From assembly GCF_025998535.1 (NCBI RefSeq), contig NZ_AP024233.1, positions 2,240,001-2,304,000 on the forward strand: a DNA stretch of 64,000 nucleotides, read 5' to 3'. The DNA is from Desulfolithobacter dissulfuricans (GTDB taxonomy: Bacteria; Desulfobacterota; Desulfobulbia; Desulfobulbales; Desulfobulbaceae). Shown here piece by piece: positions 43,800 through 53,472 of this stretch. How positions within the stretch are numbered: position 1 is the stretch's first letter; each line of letters begins with the position of its first letter. Made by a program: the position numbers and the translations under genes. The notes under the pieces are model-generated. The model had not been told where the DNA came from, did no database searches, and worked only from the letters and a program-made list of their open reading frames with translations.

Positions 43800-44606
43800 T
43801 TATTTTTGCGTGTAAAGCGTGTCGATCCGCAGCCGGTGCCGGTCGTCAAAGAGACGGCGGCAGGTCCAGGCCACGGCGAACATGGTTCCGAACCCTGTGC
43901 CGCCGCAGAGCAGGAACATGATCAGGATCTGGTATTTCACCGCATCCATGGGCGAGGAGCCACCCAGTATCTGACCGGTCATCATCCCGGGCAGGCTGAC
44001 AATACCGGCCGCGGCCATGGAGTTGATAATCGGAATCATGCCGGAACGGACCGCCGAGCGCCGGATCTCATCCACGGCCTCCCGGCTGCTCTGCCCAAGC
44101 AGCAGCCTCTGTTCGACCACCTGGCGCTGCTGCCAGAGGGTCTCGGTGAACCGGTCCATGGACAGGGCCACCCCGTTCATGGTGTTGCCCAGCAGCATGC
44201 CGAGGAGCGGGATGGCGTACTGGGGGGAGTACCAGGGATCATTGCCGATGATAACGGTCAGGGCCAGCAGGGCCACGGTAAAGGAGGAGATGAACATCGA
44301 ACCGGTACCCAGCAGCCAGCCCCCAAGACCCGGAAAGCGGTATTTCTGCCGGGCCATGACCTCCCGGCCGGCCACGGCGAGCATGATCGTGGCGATACCG
44401 AGGACGAACCAGATACTGCCATTTGCAAAGACCAGCCGCAGCACCTGGCCGATGAGCAGGAGCTGGACCGTGGTCCGCAGGGCCGAGATGGCCAGGCGGC
44501 GTTCAAGCCCCAGCCCCAGCCGGTAGCTGGTAAGGCCAAGGAGCAAAACAAGCGATGCGGCCAGGACCAGGTCCAGAGGAGAAAGCTGTATCACCCCCAT
44601 GTTCAT
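43800..44606 (-). CDS. fetB: FetB-like (UPF0014) ABC transporter permease
   Basis: 268 residues from ATG 44606, coupled by an ATGA overlap to the ATPase gene; a second ATG two codons later is better spaced from GGGAGG. Seven or so membrane helices and the family stretch NTMNGVALSMDRF, LLGQSSREAVDEIRRSAVRSGMIPIINSMAAAGIVSLPGMMTGQILGG are present. FetAB in Escherichia coli exports iron and protects from peroxide; the substrate is assumed by homology. Adjacent to a histidine kinase on the same strand. Confidence 0.9.
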   Translation of the reverse strand: MNMGVIQLSPLDLVLAASLVLLLGLTSYRLGLGLERRLAISALRTTVQLLLIGQVLRLVFANGSIWFVLGIATIMLAVAGREVMARQKYRFPGLGGWLLGTGSMFISSFTVALLALTVIIGNDPWYSPQYAIPLLGMLLGNTMNGVALSMDRFTETLWQQRQVVEQRLLLGQSSREAVDEIRRSAVRSGMIPIINSMAAAGIVSLPGMMTGQILGGSSPMDAVKYQILIMFLLCGGTGFGTMFAVAWTCRRLFDDRHRLRIDTLYTQK

Positions 44607-45250
44607 GCCTCCCGGTGCAGAACGGAGTCCCCGTCCATGAACAGTCGCCAGTCGGCCACCCGCTGCAGCTGCTCCGGATCGTGGCTGACCCAGAGAACGG
44701 GCACCTGCCTGCTCTGCATGTACTCCAGGACAAGTTGCTCCACCCGCTTTATGTTGGCTGCGTCCAGGCTGGCGGTGGGTTCGTCGAGCAGCAGGGCCTC
44801 GGGACGGTTGGCCAGAAGACGAAGAAAGGCAAGGCGCTGTTTTTCCCCGGTGGAAAGCCGGCTGATCCGCCAGCCCAGTACCTCGGGACCGAAACCAAGC
44901 CTGACCAGCTGTTCGCTGGCCGGTGGCCGGGAAAAATGCTCGCCGACCAAGTCGTACCACCAGAAACTCTCGGCCGGCAGCAGCCCAACCCGGCGCCGCC
45001 ACCGGGGAGCCGGAATCTCCTCCTGGCGGGTATCACCAAGCCAGACCGTGCCCTGGTGGGGATCCAGATCCACCATGGCCCGCAGCAGCAGGGTCTTGCC
45101 GGCTCCAGAAGCCCCGTGCAGACCAACGCACTGCCCGGCTTCCACAGTGAAACTATAGGGACCGCGGTCATGAAAGCTCAGCTCATCAACCCGCAGGGCC
45201 GCTGCCCACTGCTCTTTCCGGGGGGAACTCGGACGACGCGAAGCCATCAT
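44603..45250 (-). CDS. fetA: FetA-like ABC transporter ATPase
   Basis: 215 residues. Walker A GASGAGKTLLL, a variant signature LSTGEKQRLAF, Walker B LLLDEPTASLD, and the H-loop SHD are all visible. It is short, as in FetA. The start overlaps the stop of the upstream histidine kinase (ATGA) and its own stop overlaps the permease start, giving a tight three-gene unit kinase-ATPase-permease. Confidence 0.92.
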   Translation of the reverse strand: MMASRRPSSPRKEQWAAALRVDELSFHDRGPYSFTVEAGQCVGLHGASGAGKTLLLRAMVDLDPHQGTVWLGDTRQEEIPAPRWRRRVGLLPAESFWWYDLVGEHFSRPPASEQLVRLGFGPEVLGWRISRLSTGEKQRLAFLRLLANRPEALLLDEPTASLDAANIKRVEQLVLEYMQSRQVPVLWVSHDPEQLQRVADWRLFMDGDSVLHREA

Positions 45251-46869
45251 TCCTGCCCGATCCCGGTTTCCATTTCCGGCTCAGGGATCTTTTCACAGCC
45301 AAGATAAACGGTAAAGACACTGCCCTCTCCCTGCCGGCTCTCCACCTCGATCCGGCCGCCATGTTTTTCGACGATATTTTTGGCAATGGCCAACCCGAGG
45401 CCGGTACCCCGATTCTTGTCGGTGAAAAAGGGCGTGAAAATCTGCTCCATCTTCTCCCGTTCCATACCCACCCCGGTGTCCGCCACCTCCAGAATCACCC
45501 CGGCGCCCCGGGTACAGGGCCGGGTGGTGAGGGTCAGGGTTCCGCCCTCGGGCATGGCCTGGACCGCGTTGAACATCATGTTGAGCAGAACCTGGTAGAT
45601 CTGCTCACTGTCCATGACCACATCCGGAAGATGGGGATAGAGCTGCAGGTTCAGGACCACGCCATGTTTTTCAAACTCCGGTTCCATGAACCGGGTGGCT
45701 CGCAGGATCAGCTCGTTCAGGGAACCTCTCTGCATCTTCGGGTCCCGGGGCCGGGCAAAGTCGAGAAACTCGCGAACGATATTGTCCAGCCGGGTGGTCT
45801 CCTCGACGATGATATCGGCCAGGTGCTCGTTGCCCGGCGCCACCTTGCTGATCCGTTTGCTCAGAATTTCGGCGGTGGAGCGGACAATGCCCAGGGGATT
45901 CTTGATCTCATGGGAGACCGCGGCCACCATCTTGCCAAGGGTCGCCAGCCGCTGGGCCTCGTGCAGTTTCTCTTCCAGGCGCCGCCGTTCCTCGGCCCGT
46001 TCCTCCAGGATCCTCTTGCCCCGGGCCACGATCAGACTGAGCACCCCGAACAGCATGCCCATGATGGCCAGGGACAAAACAATGATCCGGGCCTGCATCT
46101 CGATGATGGCCCGGAGGTCGCCGGAAAGATCCTTGACCACCTCGATCACGCCCATGATGGTACCGCTGCGTTCACCGAACTGGTGCTCCTGACGAAAGGG
46201 AATATAAGTCTTGAGCTTGCAGGTGACCGGTGGGGTGCCGGGGAGCAGATTGAAAATAGTTCCCTGGCTTTCCAGCACAGTGGAGTTCTCACCCTGAAGC
46301 GCCTTCTGGTATTCGATCCCGCCCACATTCCGTTTACCCACCAGTTCCGGCCTGGTGGAATAGGAAATAATATTTTCCCGGGAATCAAAGATGGTCACCG
46401 AATCGATCCCCATACCCCGGGTTATGTTGCGGACGATCATGTCCAGGCGGGCAAACTGTTCCTCGTTGGACAGGGCGATACGGCCATAGCGGACCACGGT
46501 GGGCAGGACAAACTGGAGGAATACCTGGCGGTTCAGGTTTTCCGCGAAGAGCAGCGAATAGGCTTCGCTACGGGCAAGGAGCACCTGGCGGGCCTTGTTG
46601 GAAACCGCCCAGGAAAGCACCAGCGAGGCGACGAGGATCACCGAAAGACTGGTAAAGGCAAAGTACTTGACCAGCTGAAACGGCTGCCGACCGGTCTCCA
46701 CGACCTGACGTCGCCGGTTGCCCCGGGAACGGCGCTGAAAGAGCCGGCCCGGATCGACCCGGAAACGGAGACCATCCAGCGCCTGCCATAGCCGTTCAAG
46801 GGAGAGGTTTTTACGTGCCTTTTTTCTCACAGTTCTGATCCAGAAATTCGCGTACCCGTGCCTTTGCAC
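45247..46869 (-). CDS. Membrane sensor histidine kinase
   Basis: 540 residues. A basic N-terminus of about 65 residues, a membrane helix (LVKYFAFTSLSVILVASLVLSW), a periplasmic sensor region of ~170 residues with PAS/Cache character (SVTIFDSRENIISYST), a second helix (IIVLSLAIMGMLFGVLSLIV), then HisKA with AAVSHEIKNPLGIVRS and HATPase with NMMFNAVQAM and GTGLGLAIAKNIVEKHGG. The assigned start is GTG 46869 with no clear Shine-Dalgarno, so the true start may lie further in. It is coupled to fetA. No response regulator gene adjoins it. Confidence 0.9.
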   Translation of the reverse strand: MQRHGYANFWIRTVRKKARKNLSLERLWQALDGLRFRVDPGRLFQRRSRGNRRRQVVETGRQPFQLVKYFAFTSLSVILVASLVLSWAVSNKARQVLLARSEAYSLLFAENLNRQVFLQFVLPTVVRYGRIALSNEEQFARLDMIVRNITRGMGIDSVTIFDSRENIISYSTRPELVGKRNVGGIEYQKALQGENSTVLESQGTIFNLLPGTPPVTCKLKTYIPFRQEHQFGERSGTIMGVIEVVKDLSGDLRAIIEMQARIIVLSLAIMGMLFGVLSLIVARGKRILEERAEERRRLEEKLHEAQRLATLGKMVAAVSHEIKNPLGIVRSTAEILSKRISKVAPGNEHLADIIVEETTRLDNIVREFLDFARPRDPKMQRGSLNELILRATRFMEPEFEKHGVVLNLQLYPHLPDVVMDSEQIYQVLLNMMFNAVQAMPEGGTLTLTTRPCTRGAGVILEVADTGVGMEREKMEQIFTPFFTDKNRGTGLGLAIAKNIVEKHGGRIEVESRQGEGSVFTVYLGCEKIPEPEMETGIGQE

Positions 46870-46939
46870 TCAAAGGGGTGACTGGGCCCGGCCAGGCCCG
46901 GAACACAAAAGATTCCGACCTCACACATAAAACAACATA

Positions 46940-48690
46940 TCAGGGAGTTATGCCACCACAAACCCCGCAGCGACGGCAGATATCCGTATCGCAGGGAGCA
47001 GTGGACCGCTCAGCCAGCCCCTTTTCAAGTTCCTGGAAGAGATAACGTTTATCAATTCCATGGTCCACCACGTCCCAGGGAAAGAGCTCGTCCCGTGCCC
47101 GCGGGCGGACCGCGTATTCCCATGCCGCACGCCCATGTTTCTTCATGGCCCGCTTGAACGTTTCACCTGCGGCCATATCCAGCAGAACCGGGGCCAGCCG
47201 ACGATCCCCCGGGAAAAAACCGCCTGCTGCAGGACCCGTTCGGGCCGGTCAACCTTGATCCGCAGGTTGGCCAGCCCTGCAAGTCCGGCACGCAGATATT
47301 TTATCTTCTTTTTCAGGGCTGACACCGCCCGGGAACAGGTCCGGTCCAGGGACGCCTCATCATTCTCCAGGCCGCCGTAGGGAAGATACTGGAAAGGGGT
47401 CCACGGCTTGGGAACAAAGGAGTTGACCGACAGGGTCAGTTCAGTGACCCGGCCCCGTCGACGGCCGAGTGGCAGGATTTCCCTGTGCATCCGGTGAACC
47501 AGGGAGATCATCTCGTCCAGGTCCGCCCGGGTTTCAGTGGGCAGGCCGATCATGACGTAGAGTTTGAGATGAACGATCCCGGCTCCGACCAGGGCCACGG
47601 CCGCGGAGAGCAGATCCTCCTCGGTCAGGTTCTTGTTGATGACCCGGCGCAACCGTTCTGAACAGCCGTCCGGGGCGATGGCCACCGACTTGAGCTGCGA
47701 CTCGGCCAGCAGAGCCAGGAGCTGATCGTTTATCCGGTCGGCCCGCAGGGAGGAAAAGGACAGACTGCACCCCTCGTCATGCAGGTAGGCGGTAATCCGG
47801 TCAAGCACCTCCGGATCGGCCATCTCCATGCCCAGGAGCCCCACCCGATTGACCGAGGCCGGACGTTCCTCCAGACTCTCCTGGATGGCCTCGCCGCTCC
47901 AGAGCCTGGGAGGCCGGTAAATGAACCCGGCGGCGCAGAACCGGCAGCTGCGGCTGCAGCCCCGTCCCAGCTCCACCATGTACATCCCCAGCTCGGCATC
48001 CGGAGAGAGCAGCCGGGAATGGGCCGCGATCCCGGTATCGGGATGGATCACCCTGGTAACCCGTTCCTCCCGTCCCGCTTCTGCCCGGATCCGCCGTACC
48101 CGGCCGTCTTCCCCGTACTCGAAGTCGTAGAACTCCGGTACGTAACAGCCGCCCAGGGTGGAGGAGATATTTTCCAGCATCTTCCGCCGTGGTGTGGCCG
48201 CGGCCAAGGCCTGATCCACGATCTCGATCAGGGGGCCGAGGACCGGCTCGGCCTCGCCGAGTACTATCAGATCGGCAAAAGGGGCCAGTGGTTCGGGATT
48301 CATGAATACCCCGACCCCGCCCAGAACCACCAAGGGGCTGCCCGGTCCCACCTCCCCGGTCCGCCTGGCGGCCAGGGGCTCCAGACCGCCGGCGAGCAGC
48401 ATACGGATCAGGCGGGGATAATCGTGTTCAAAGCTGATGGAACCGAGAACCACGGGAAAATCAACCAGCGGACGGCAGGATTCCAGGGAACGGAGCGGGC
48501 CCGGCTCCTCGGGGTAGACAAACCGCTCGCAGACCACATAATCGAGCCCGCCCAGCAGATGGTAGACCAGCTGCAGTCCCAGGTTGGATACCGCCAGGGG
48601 ATAGGTGTTGGGATAGAGCAGGGCCACCGGCAGACGGCCCTTCCATTTTTTGACAATGGTCCCTGTTTCTCGATCAAGCCAGGATGTCAT
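46940..48690 (-). CDS. Radical SAM protein (TIGR03960-like, one-base frameshift)
   Basis: The N-terminal region has a B12-binding-like domain and the middle a radical SAM core with the [4Fe-4S] motif CSRSCRFC (GRGCSRSCRFCAAGF). The C-terminal part in another frame begins RRLAPVLLDMAAGETFKRAM and continues to RRCGVCGG at 46940. At the break minus strand reads cccgggggatcgtcgg; one more G (plus-strand C run 47206-47210) gives SRGDRRLAPVLLDMA and joins both parts. As in the other three cases this is a likely sequencing error. ATG 48690 follows AGGGA by a short spacer; an upstream GTG at 48705 is weaker. The family often occurs fused to or beside a DUF2344 protein; none is seen here. Confidence 0.82.
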
Positions 48691-48710
48691 GGTTCCCTGC
48701 AGCACAAAGC

Positions 48711-48737
48711 AAAAAGCCCGGACACCATGTCCGGGCT
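48711..48737 (-). terminator. Rho-independent terminator after ftsZ
   Basis: Perfect 9-bp stem AGCCCGGAC/GTCCGGGCT with a 5-base loop, followed on the minus strand by TTTTT (48715-48711). It ends the division and cell-wall gene cluster and lies just upstream of the radical SAM gene start. Confidence 0.88.
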
Positions 48738-48820
48738 GAAATGACAGATTATGAAAACAGGCAATCTCAGAGGATACACTCCGGCCGGGAGACTACGTCA
48801 AACCGCGGTCCGGCTCCGGC

Positions 48821-50032
48821 TCAGTTGGCCTTTTTGCGGATATAGGCCGGTTCGTCCCAGTCGTCATGCTCATGTTCATCAAAGATAGGGGTGGGCATGG
48901 ACCGGGTCCTGGGCACGGGATTTGGTTTGGCCGGGCTCACGGCCTTGGGCGACAGATCCTCGGCCCCGACCACCCGCTCTTCCAGGGGCAGCACCGTGGT
49001 CTGCTGCGGCTTGGCCTTTTCCTGCCGGCGGCTGCGGCTGACATCGAGCGACGAAATGGTCTCGCTGTCCTCGATGGAGGAGATACCGGTGGCAATCACC
49101 GTGACCCGCAGCTCATCACCCAGACCCTCGTCGAACAGAGCGCCGATGATGATATTGGCATCCTCATGGGCCTTGTCCTGGATCAGGGCCGAGGCCTCCA
49201 TGAACTCGGCCATGGTCAGGCTGGACTCGGTGGCCGAAATATTGATCAGGATGCCCTTGGCGCCGTCGATGCCGACATCTTCAAGCAGCTGGTTGTCAAT
49301 GGCCCGCTTGGCCGCCTCGGCGGCCCGGTTCTCGCCAACGGCCGCACCGGAGCCCATGATGGCCGGTCCCACCTCTTTCATGACCGTTTTCAGGTCGGCA
49401 AAATCCACGTTGATATGTCCGGGCAGGTTGATGAGGTCGGTGATGCCCTTGACCGCCTGCAGCAGGACGTTGTCCACCATCTTCATCATGTCGACCAAGG
49501 TGGAGTTGGTCTGCATGAGGCTCAGCAGCCGGTCATTGGGAACCGTGATGATAGTGTCGGCATACTTTTTCAGCTCTTCCCAACCTGCCTCGGCATTACG
49601 CATCCGCTTCCTGGCTTCGAAGTAAAAGGGCTTGGTGACAACGGCAACGGTCAGCGCCCCCATCTCCTTGCTCAGCTTGGCAATAACCGGCGCCCCACCG
49701 GTGCCGGTACCGCCGCCAAGGCCGGCGGTAATGAAGACCATATCCGCCCCGGCCAGGGCATTCTGGATATCCTCCTGACTCTCCTGGGCAGCTTCCCGGC
49801 CCTTTTCCGGATCCGCCCCGGCACCCATACCCTTGGTAATCCCGGGGCCAAGCTGGAGGCGGATATCGGCCCGGGATTTCTCCAGGGCCTGCAAATCCGT
49901 GTTCGCGGCGATGAACTCGACACCCTTGAGCCGGTTTTCCACCATGGAGTTGATGGCATTACCGCCACCGCCCCCGACTCCGATTACCTTGATGACTGCT
50001 ACCGATTCTTCTTCCGCCATTCTAAACGGCAT
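48821..50032 (-). CDS. ftsZ: Cell division protein FtsZ
   Basis: 403 residues, the tubulin-like GTPase that forms the Z-ring. GTP-binding signature [20 protein letters not shown] and the preceding [13 protein letters not shown] are present, with [11 protein letters not shown] and the T7 loop region [15 protein letters not shown] long linker and the conserved C-terminal tail [10 protein letters not shown], the docking site for FtsA and other partners, end the protein. ATG 50032 follows GAGGGGG by five bases. It is the last gene of the cluster. Confidence 0.98.
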   Translation of the reverse strand: MPFRMAEEESVAVIKVIGVGGGGGNAINSMVENRLKGVEFIAANTDLQALEKSRADIRLQLGPGITKGMGAGADPEKGREAAQESQEDIQNALAGADMVFITAGLGGGTGTGGAPVIAKLSKEMGALTVAVVTKPFYFEARKRMRNAEAGWEELKKYADTIITVPNDRLLSLMQTNSTLVDMMKMVDNVLLQAVKGITDLINLPGHINVDFADLKTVMKEVGPAIMGSGAAVGENRAAEAAKRAIDNQLLEDVGIDGAKGILINISATESSLTMAEFMEASALIQDKAHEDANIIIGALFDEGLGDELRVTVIATGISSIEDSETISSLDVSRSRRQEKAKPQQTTVLPLEERVVGAEDLSPKAVSPAKPNPVPRTRSMPTPIFDEHEHDDWDEPAYIRKKAN

Positions 50033-50219
50033 GGTTCCCCCTCGAACTCAACTCTGGTATCCTGATCTTGACAAACTATACCATTAATGTAATTCAGACT
50101 AAAGTATAAATTAAGTGAATTTTATTTCCCTCTTTCCCGGTCTCACCCGGCCGGACAGGGACTTCTTTTTCCTGTTCCGCGGAAAAAAATTCCCCGCTGC
50201 TGCAGCTTGTCCGACCCGG

Positions 50220-51461
50220 TCAGACGATGTTCTTCATCCATTCCCGGAGCCGCTGCACCACACCGCTGCGGCTTTTCTGCCCATATTTCCGTTCCTCGCT
50301 GCCATAGAGCACCAGCCCCACCGCCGTGGTGCAACGAGGTGATTCCACCTCTTCCACCTTGCCACCGATCCCCTGGGGATAGCCGATCCGCACCGGCATA
50401 TCGAATATCTGCTCGGCCATTTCCACGATATGGGGCAGCAGCACGGTGCCGCCGGTCAGAACCAGGCCGGCGTTGATCCGGTTGCGATAGCCGGAGGAAC
50501 AGATGTTCTTGTTCACCAGCTCGAGGATCTCCTCCATCCGTGCCTCGAGAATCTCCACCATGACCCGCTGGGAGACCTTGCGCGGTTTCCGGTCGCCCAC
50601 CGTGGGCACCTCGATGATATGGTTGTCCTTGACCATGGACGACAGGGCCCCGCCATAAAGGTACTTCAACTGTTCCGCTTCCTGGAGCGGCGTCCGCAAC
50701 CCGATGGAGAGATCCGAGGTCAGGTTGTTGCCGCCAAGCGCCAGTTCCCAGGTGTGTTTGATGGTCCCGTTACAGAAAATAGCCAGGTCCGTGGTCCCAC
50801 CGCCGATATCCAGGAGCGCCACCCCCAGCTCCATCTCGTCCCGCTTCAGGACCGCCCGGGAGGATGCCACGGATTCAAGAACAATATCAGCCACCTGGAG
50901 ACCGGAACGGTTGCAGCTGGTCATCAGGTTGTGCAGCGAGGTCACATCCGCAGTGACGATATGGACATTGGTCACCAGCCGCACCCCGGTCATGCCCAGC
51001 GGATTCTGGATCCCGGTGTGGTCATCCACCATGTATTCCTGGGGCAGGACGTGGATGATCTGCTGGTTGTCGGAAATCTTTACCGTCCGGGCGGCCTCGA
51101 TCACGGCCTCGATATGCTTCTGCCGGATTTCCTGGTTGTTGATGGCGATGATACCCGGCGAGTTGAATCCCTTGATATGGTTGCCGGCAATGCCCACGTA
51201 GACACTCTCGATATCACAGCCAGCCATTTCCTCGGCTTCGCTCAAGGCCTGGAGAATGGCTTTGACCGTGGACTCGATATTGACCACCACCCCTTTCTTC
51301 ATGCCCGAGGAAGCGGCCGTGCCCACACCGATGATATCGACCCGGTCCGGAAAGACCTCACCGATGACCGCGCATATCTTGGTGGTGCCGATATCCAGGC
51401 CGGCGATCAGCTCGCCCATTTCCTGGCCATCTGCACCGTGTGCATCCTTCACACTGGTCAT
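50220..51461 (-). CDS. ftsA: Cell division protein FtsA
   Basis: 413 residues of the actin-like membrane anchor of FtsZ: phosphate-1 motif AGLDIGTTKICAVIGE, DIGGGTTDLAIFCNGT, the adenosine motif LTGGTVLLPHIVEMAEQIF, and a C-terminal amphipathic helix (RLREWMKNIV). The start codon lies one base after a copy of the 18-bp repeat, whose altered sequence supplies GGAG eight bases upstream. The ftsA-ftsZ gap (187 bases) has no further gene. Confidence 0.97.
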   Translation of the reverse strand: MTSVKDAHGADGQEMGELIAGLDIGTTKICAVIGEVFPDRVDIIGVGTAASSGMKKGVVVNIESTVKAILQALSEAEEMAGCDIESVYVGIAGNHIKGFNSPGIIAINNQEIRQKHIEAVIEAARTVKISDNQQIIHVLPQEYMVDDHTGIQNPLGMTGVRLVTNVHIVTADVTSLHNLMTSCNRSGLQVADIVLESVASSRAVLKRDEMELGVALLDIGGGTTDLAIFCNGTIKHTWELALGGNNLTSDLSIGLRTPLQEAEQLKYLYGGALSSMVKDNHIIEVPTVGDRKPRKVSQRVMVEILEARMEEILELVNKNICSSGYRNRINAGLVLTGGTVLLPHIVEMAEQIFDMPVRIGYPQGIGGKVEEVESPRCTTAVGLVLYGSEERKYGQKSRSGVVQRLREWMKNIV

Positions 51462-51462
51462 T

Positions 51463-51498
51463 CGTCTATCTCCAACACACCGTCTGTTTCCAACACAC
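51463..51498 (-). repeat. Tandem 2 x 18-bp repeat (copy C) forming the ftsQ-ftsA spacer
   Basis: Minus strand units gtgtgttggaaacagacg (51498-51481) and gtgtgttggagatagacg (51480-51463). The stretch starts inside the ftsQ stop codon (TAG: the last base is the first repeat base) and ends two bases before the ftsA ATG, so it accounts for the whole spacer. Compared with the coding copies it has more changes, including an in-frame TAG in one frame, consistent with relaxed coding constraint. Confidence 0.92.
51470..51473 (-). promoter_or_regulatory. ftsA Shine-Dalgarno located inside the repeat
   Basis: Minus strand GGAG with eight bases to the ATG at 51461 (ggagatagacgaATG). The standard repeat unit reads GAAG at this place; the change to GGAG creates the ribosome-binding site. 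Confidence 0.7.
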
Positions 51499-52439
51499 TA
51501 CAGCTCCATTTTTGCAACAAGGACCTTGTTTTCGTCATAGTCCATCCGAATTTCAGCAACTTGTTCCATGGTCTTCTTTTGGTACAGCCGGTCGAGGATC
51601 TTGACCAGCCGTGCATACTTTGTCCGCATTCTTCCGCTGCCCAGATAAATAGGAAACGGCCGGTCCACCAGGTACATGACAAGTTCCTGCTCCGGGGTGA
51701 CATGAATTTCAGAGATCACCTGGACCGGGAGAACCGGATTGCCCCTGCGGGCGACCAGGCGGAGGAAATCCAGGGCCTGGGCCGCCGGGGTGCCTGGAAC
51801 AATCTGCATGCCATCCTGTTCCAGATCATCCTGGATGCCGGTCAGGACCGGAAAATCCAGCTCATAGCCGCTGACTACCCGGGCAAAGACCTCGCCATCG
51901 CTGTCCACGTAGTAGAGCCCGGACAGGTTGTCCCGGCCCTCGAAATTGATCATGGCCAGCGGCCGATGTTCCTGTACGGTCAGCACCAGGGCCGAGGGCC
52001 AGGAGCGGACCACGGTCACCGCGTCGATCCACGGATGTCCGGCAATACGCTTACTCACCTGATCCACATCCAGACGCAGGAGATTCATACCCCGCTCGAT
52101 GCCGGCCAGGTCGATGACGGCCTGGTCCTCAACCATCCGGTTACCCTGGACGGAGATGGTCACCAGCTTGAAGATGTCCGAGCCGGCAAGGACCCGGTAG
52201 GCCCCATACCCGCTGCAGCCAAGCAGCAGGGTCACCACCATGCACATCACCCCGCCCCTGGAGATCCGCCGCAGTTTCCACGATCGCCGGGCACTGGCCA
52301 CAAGGTTCTGCGAATACGGCCGACCGCTGGAAGCACCCCGCACACGGCGCAGCCACCCCGTGCAGGCCGACAACATCCTGCCGAGTCTTCCCGACCTTCC
52401 GGGCGGGGTGGATGAAAATTTCGGAGTGTACGGGGCCAT
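51498..52439 (-). CDS. ftsQ: Cell division protein FtsQ (DivIB-like)
   Basis: 313 residues. A cytoplasmic, basic N-terminus of ~60 residues, one membrane helix (GVMCMVVTLLLGCSGYGAYRVL), a POTRA domain (IFKLVTISVQGNRMVEDQAVIDLAGI) and the beta domain with PWIDAVTVVRSWPSALVLTVQEHRPLA. FtsQ links early and late divisome proteins. ATG 52439. The stop overlaps the repeat. No ddl gene lies between murB and ftsQ, unlike in many bacteria. Confidence 0.92.
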   Translation of the reverse strand: MAPYTPKFSSTPPGRSGRLGRMLSACTGWLRRVRGASSGRPYSQNLVASARRSWKLRRISRGGVMCMVVTLLLGCSGYGAYRVLAGSDIFKLVTISVQGNRMVEDQAVIDLAGIERGMNLLRLDVDQVSKRIAGHPWIDAVTVVRSWPSALVLTVQEHRPLAMINFEGRDNLSGLYYVDSDGEVFARVVSGYELDFPVLTGIQDDLEQDGMQIVPGTPAAQALDFLRLVARRGNPVLPVQVISEIHVTPEQELVMYLVDRPFPIYLGSGRMRTKYARLVKILDRLYQKKTMEQVAEIRMDYDENKVLVAKMEL

Positions 52440-52533
52440 ATGTCAGATAAAAAAAACGCTCCTTGTTCAGGGTAGCCTCAACCTGCCCCGGCAAGACGTG
52501 CCTGCCGGTTACCGGCCAGCTGCAGGATTCAGG

Positions 52534-53469
52534 TCAGATTATATGGACTTCAGGCTCCAGCCAGATGCCAAACTTCTGATAAACCCGCTCCCGGACCTCG
52601 CCAGCCAGGGAGAGAATATCCTCCGGGGTGGCTCCACCGATATTGACCAGAAAATTGGCATGGTCCGGTGAAACCATGGCCTGGCCGTGCCGCAGCCCCT
52701 TGAGTCCGGCGGCGTCGATCAGCCGACCGGCGGAGTCCCCTTCGGGGTTTTTGAAAAACGAGCCGGCCGAAGCCATGTTGGCTGGCTGTTTTTCCCTGCG
52801 TTTTTTCAGATTTTCCCTGCATTTGCGCAGTATTTCCCGCTGGCGCCCCCGCTTGAGCACAAAGGTGGCCGCCACCACGATCAGATCGTCAAGACTTGCC
52901 TGGGCAAGCTCCATTCGCCGGTAGCCGGGTCGCAGCCCCGAGTGATCCACCTCCATCACCTGGCCGAGGCGATCGATCAGGATGATGGAGCGCAAGCTGT
53001 CTGCCATGGCCCGCCCCCAGGCACCGGCGTTCATCCGCACGGCCCCGCCGACACTTCCAGGGATCCCGGCCATGAACTCCATCCCGCCCAGGGCATGGTT
53101 GGTGCACCAGGCCACCAGCTTGGCCACCGAGCAGCCGGCTCCGGCCCGGACAAAGACCGGATCCGAGCCCATCTCCACGCTCTCTTCCAGTCGAATAACG
53201 TGGTTGAATTCGCCGCGCAGCTGGATGATCACCCCGGCAAACCCCTTGCTTCGCACCAGGATATTGGAGCCGCGTCCCACCACCCGCCAGGGGATGCAAC
53301 GCTCTTCAAGCCAGGCCAGCAGCTTTTTCAGCTCCGCCAGGTGCGTAACCGTCACCAGGGCTTCGGCCGGCCCCCCGGTGCGCAGGGTGGAGTACCTGGC
53401 CATGGAGACGTCCCAGAGCACCTCACCGCTCCAGAAGGCCGCAAATTCCCACCGCTCGCCAGGCTTCAT
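52534..53469 (-). CDS. murB: UDP-N-acetylenolpyruvoylglucosamine reductase
   Basis: 311 residues, the FAD enzyme that completes UDP-MurNAc. Flavin-binding VGRGSNILV and GIPGSVGGAVRMNAGAWG, and the active-site region ASAGSFFKNP with the catalytic Ser, are present. It starts four bases after the murC stop; the ftsQ start follows 94 bases after its stop. In size and loop content it is a type II-like or short type I enzyme; this was not resolved. Confidence 0.95.
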   Translation of the reverse strand: MKPGERWEFAAFWSGEVLWDVSMARYSTLRTGGPAEALVTVTHLAELKKLLAWLEERCIPWRVVGRGSNILVRSKGFAGVIIQLRGEFNHVIRLEESVEMGSDPVFVRAGAGCSVAKLVAWCTNHALGGMEFMAGIPGSVGGAVRMNAGAWGRAMADSLRSIILIDRLGQVMEVDHSGLRPGYRRMELAQASLDDLIVVAATFVLKRGRQREILRKCRENLKKRREKQPANMASAGSFFKNPEGDSAGRLIDAAGLKGLRHGQAMVSPDHANFLVNIGGATPEDILSLAGEVRERVYQKFGIWLEPEVHII

Positions 53470-53472
53470 GCC

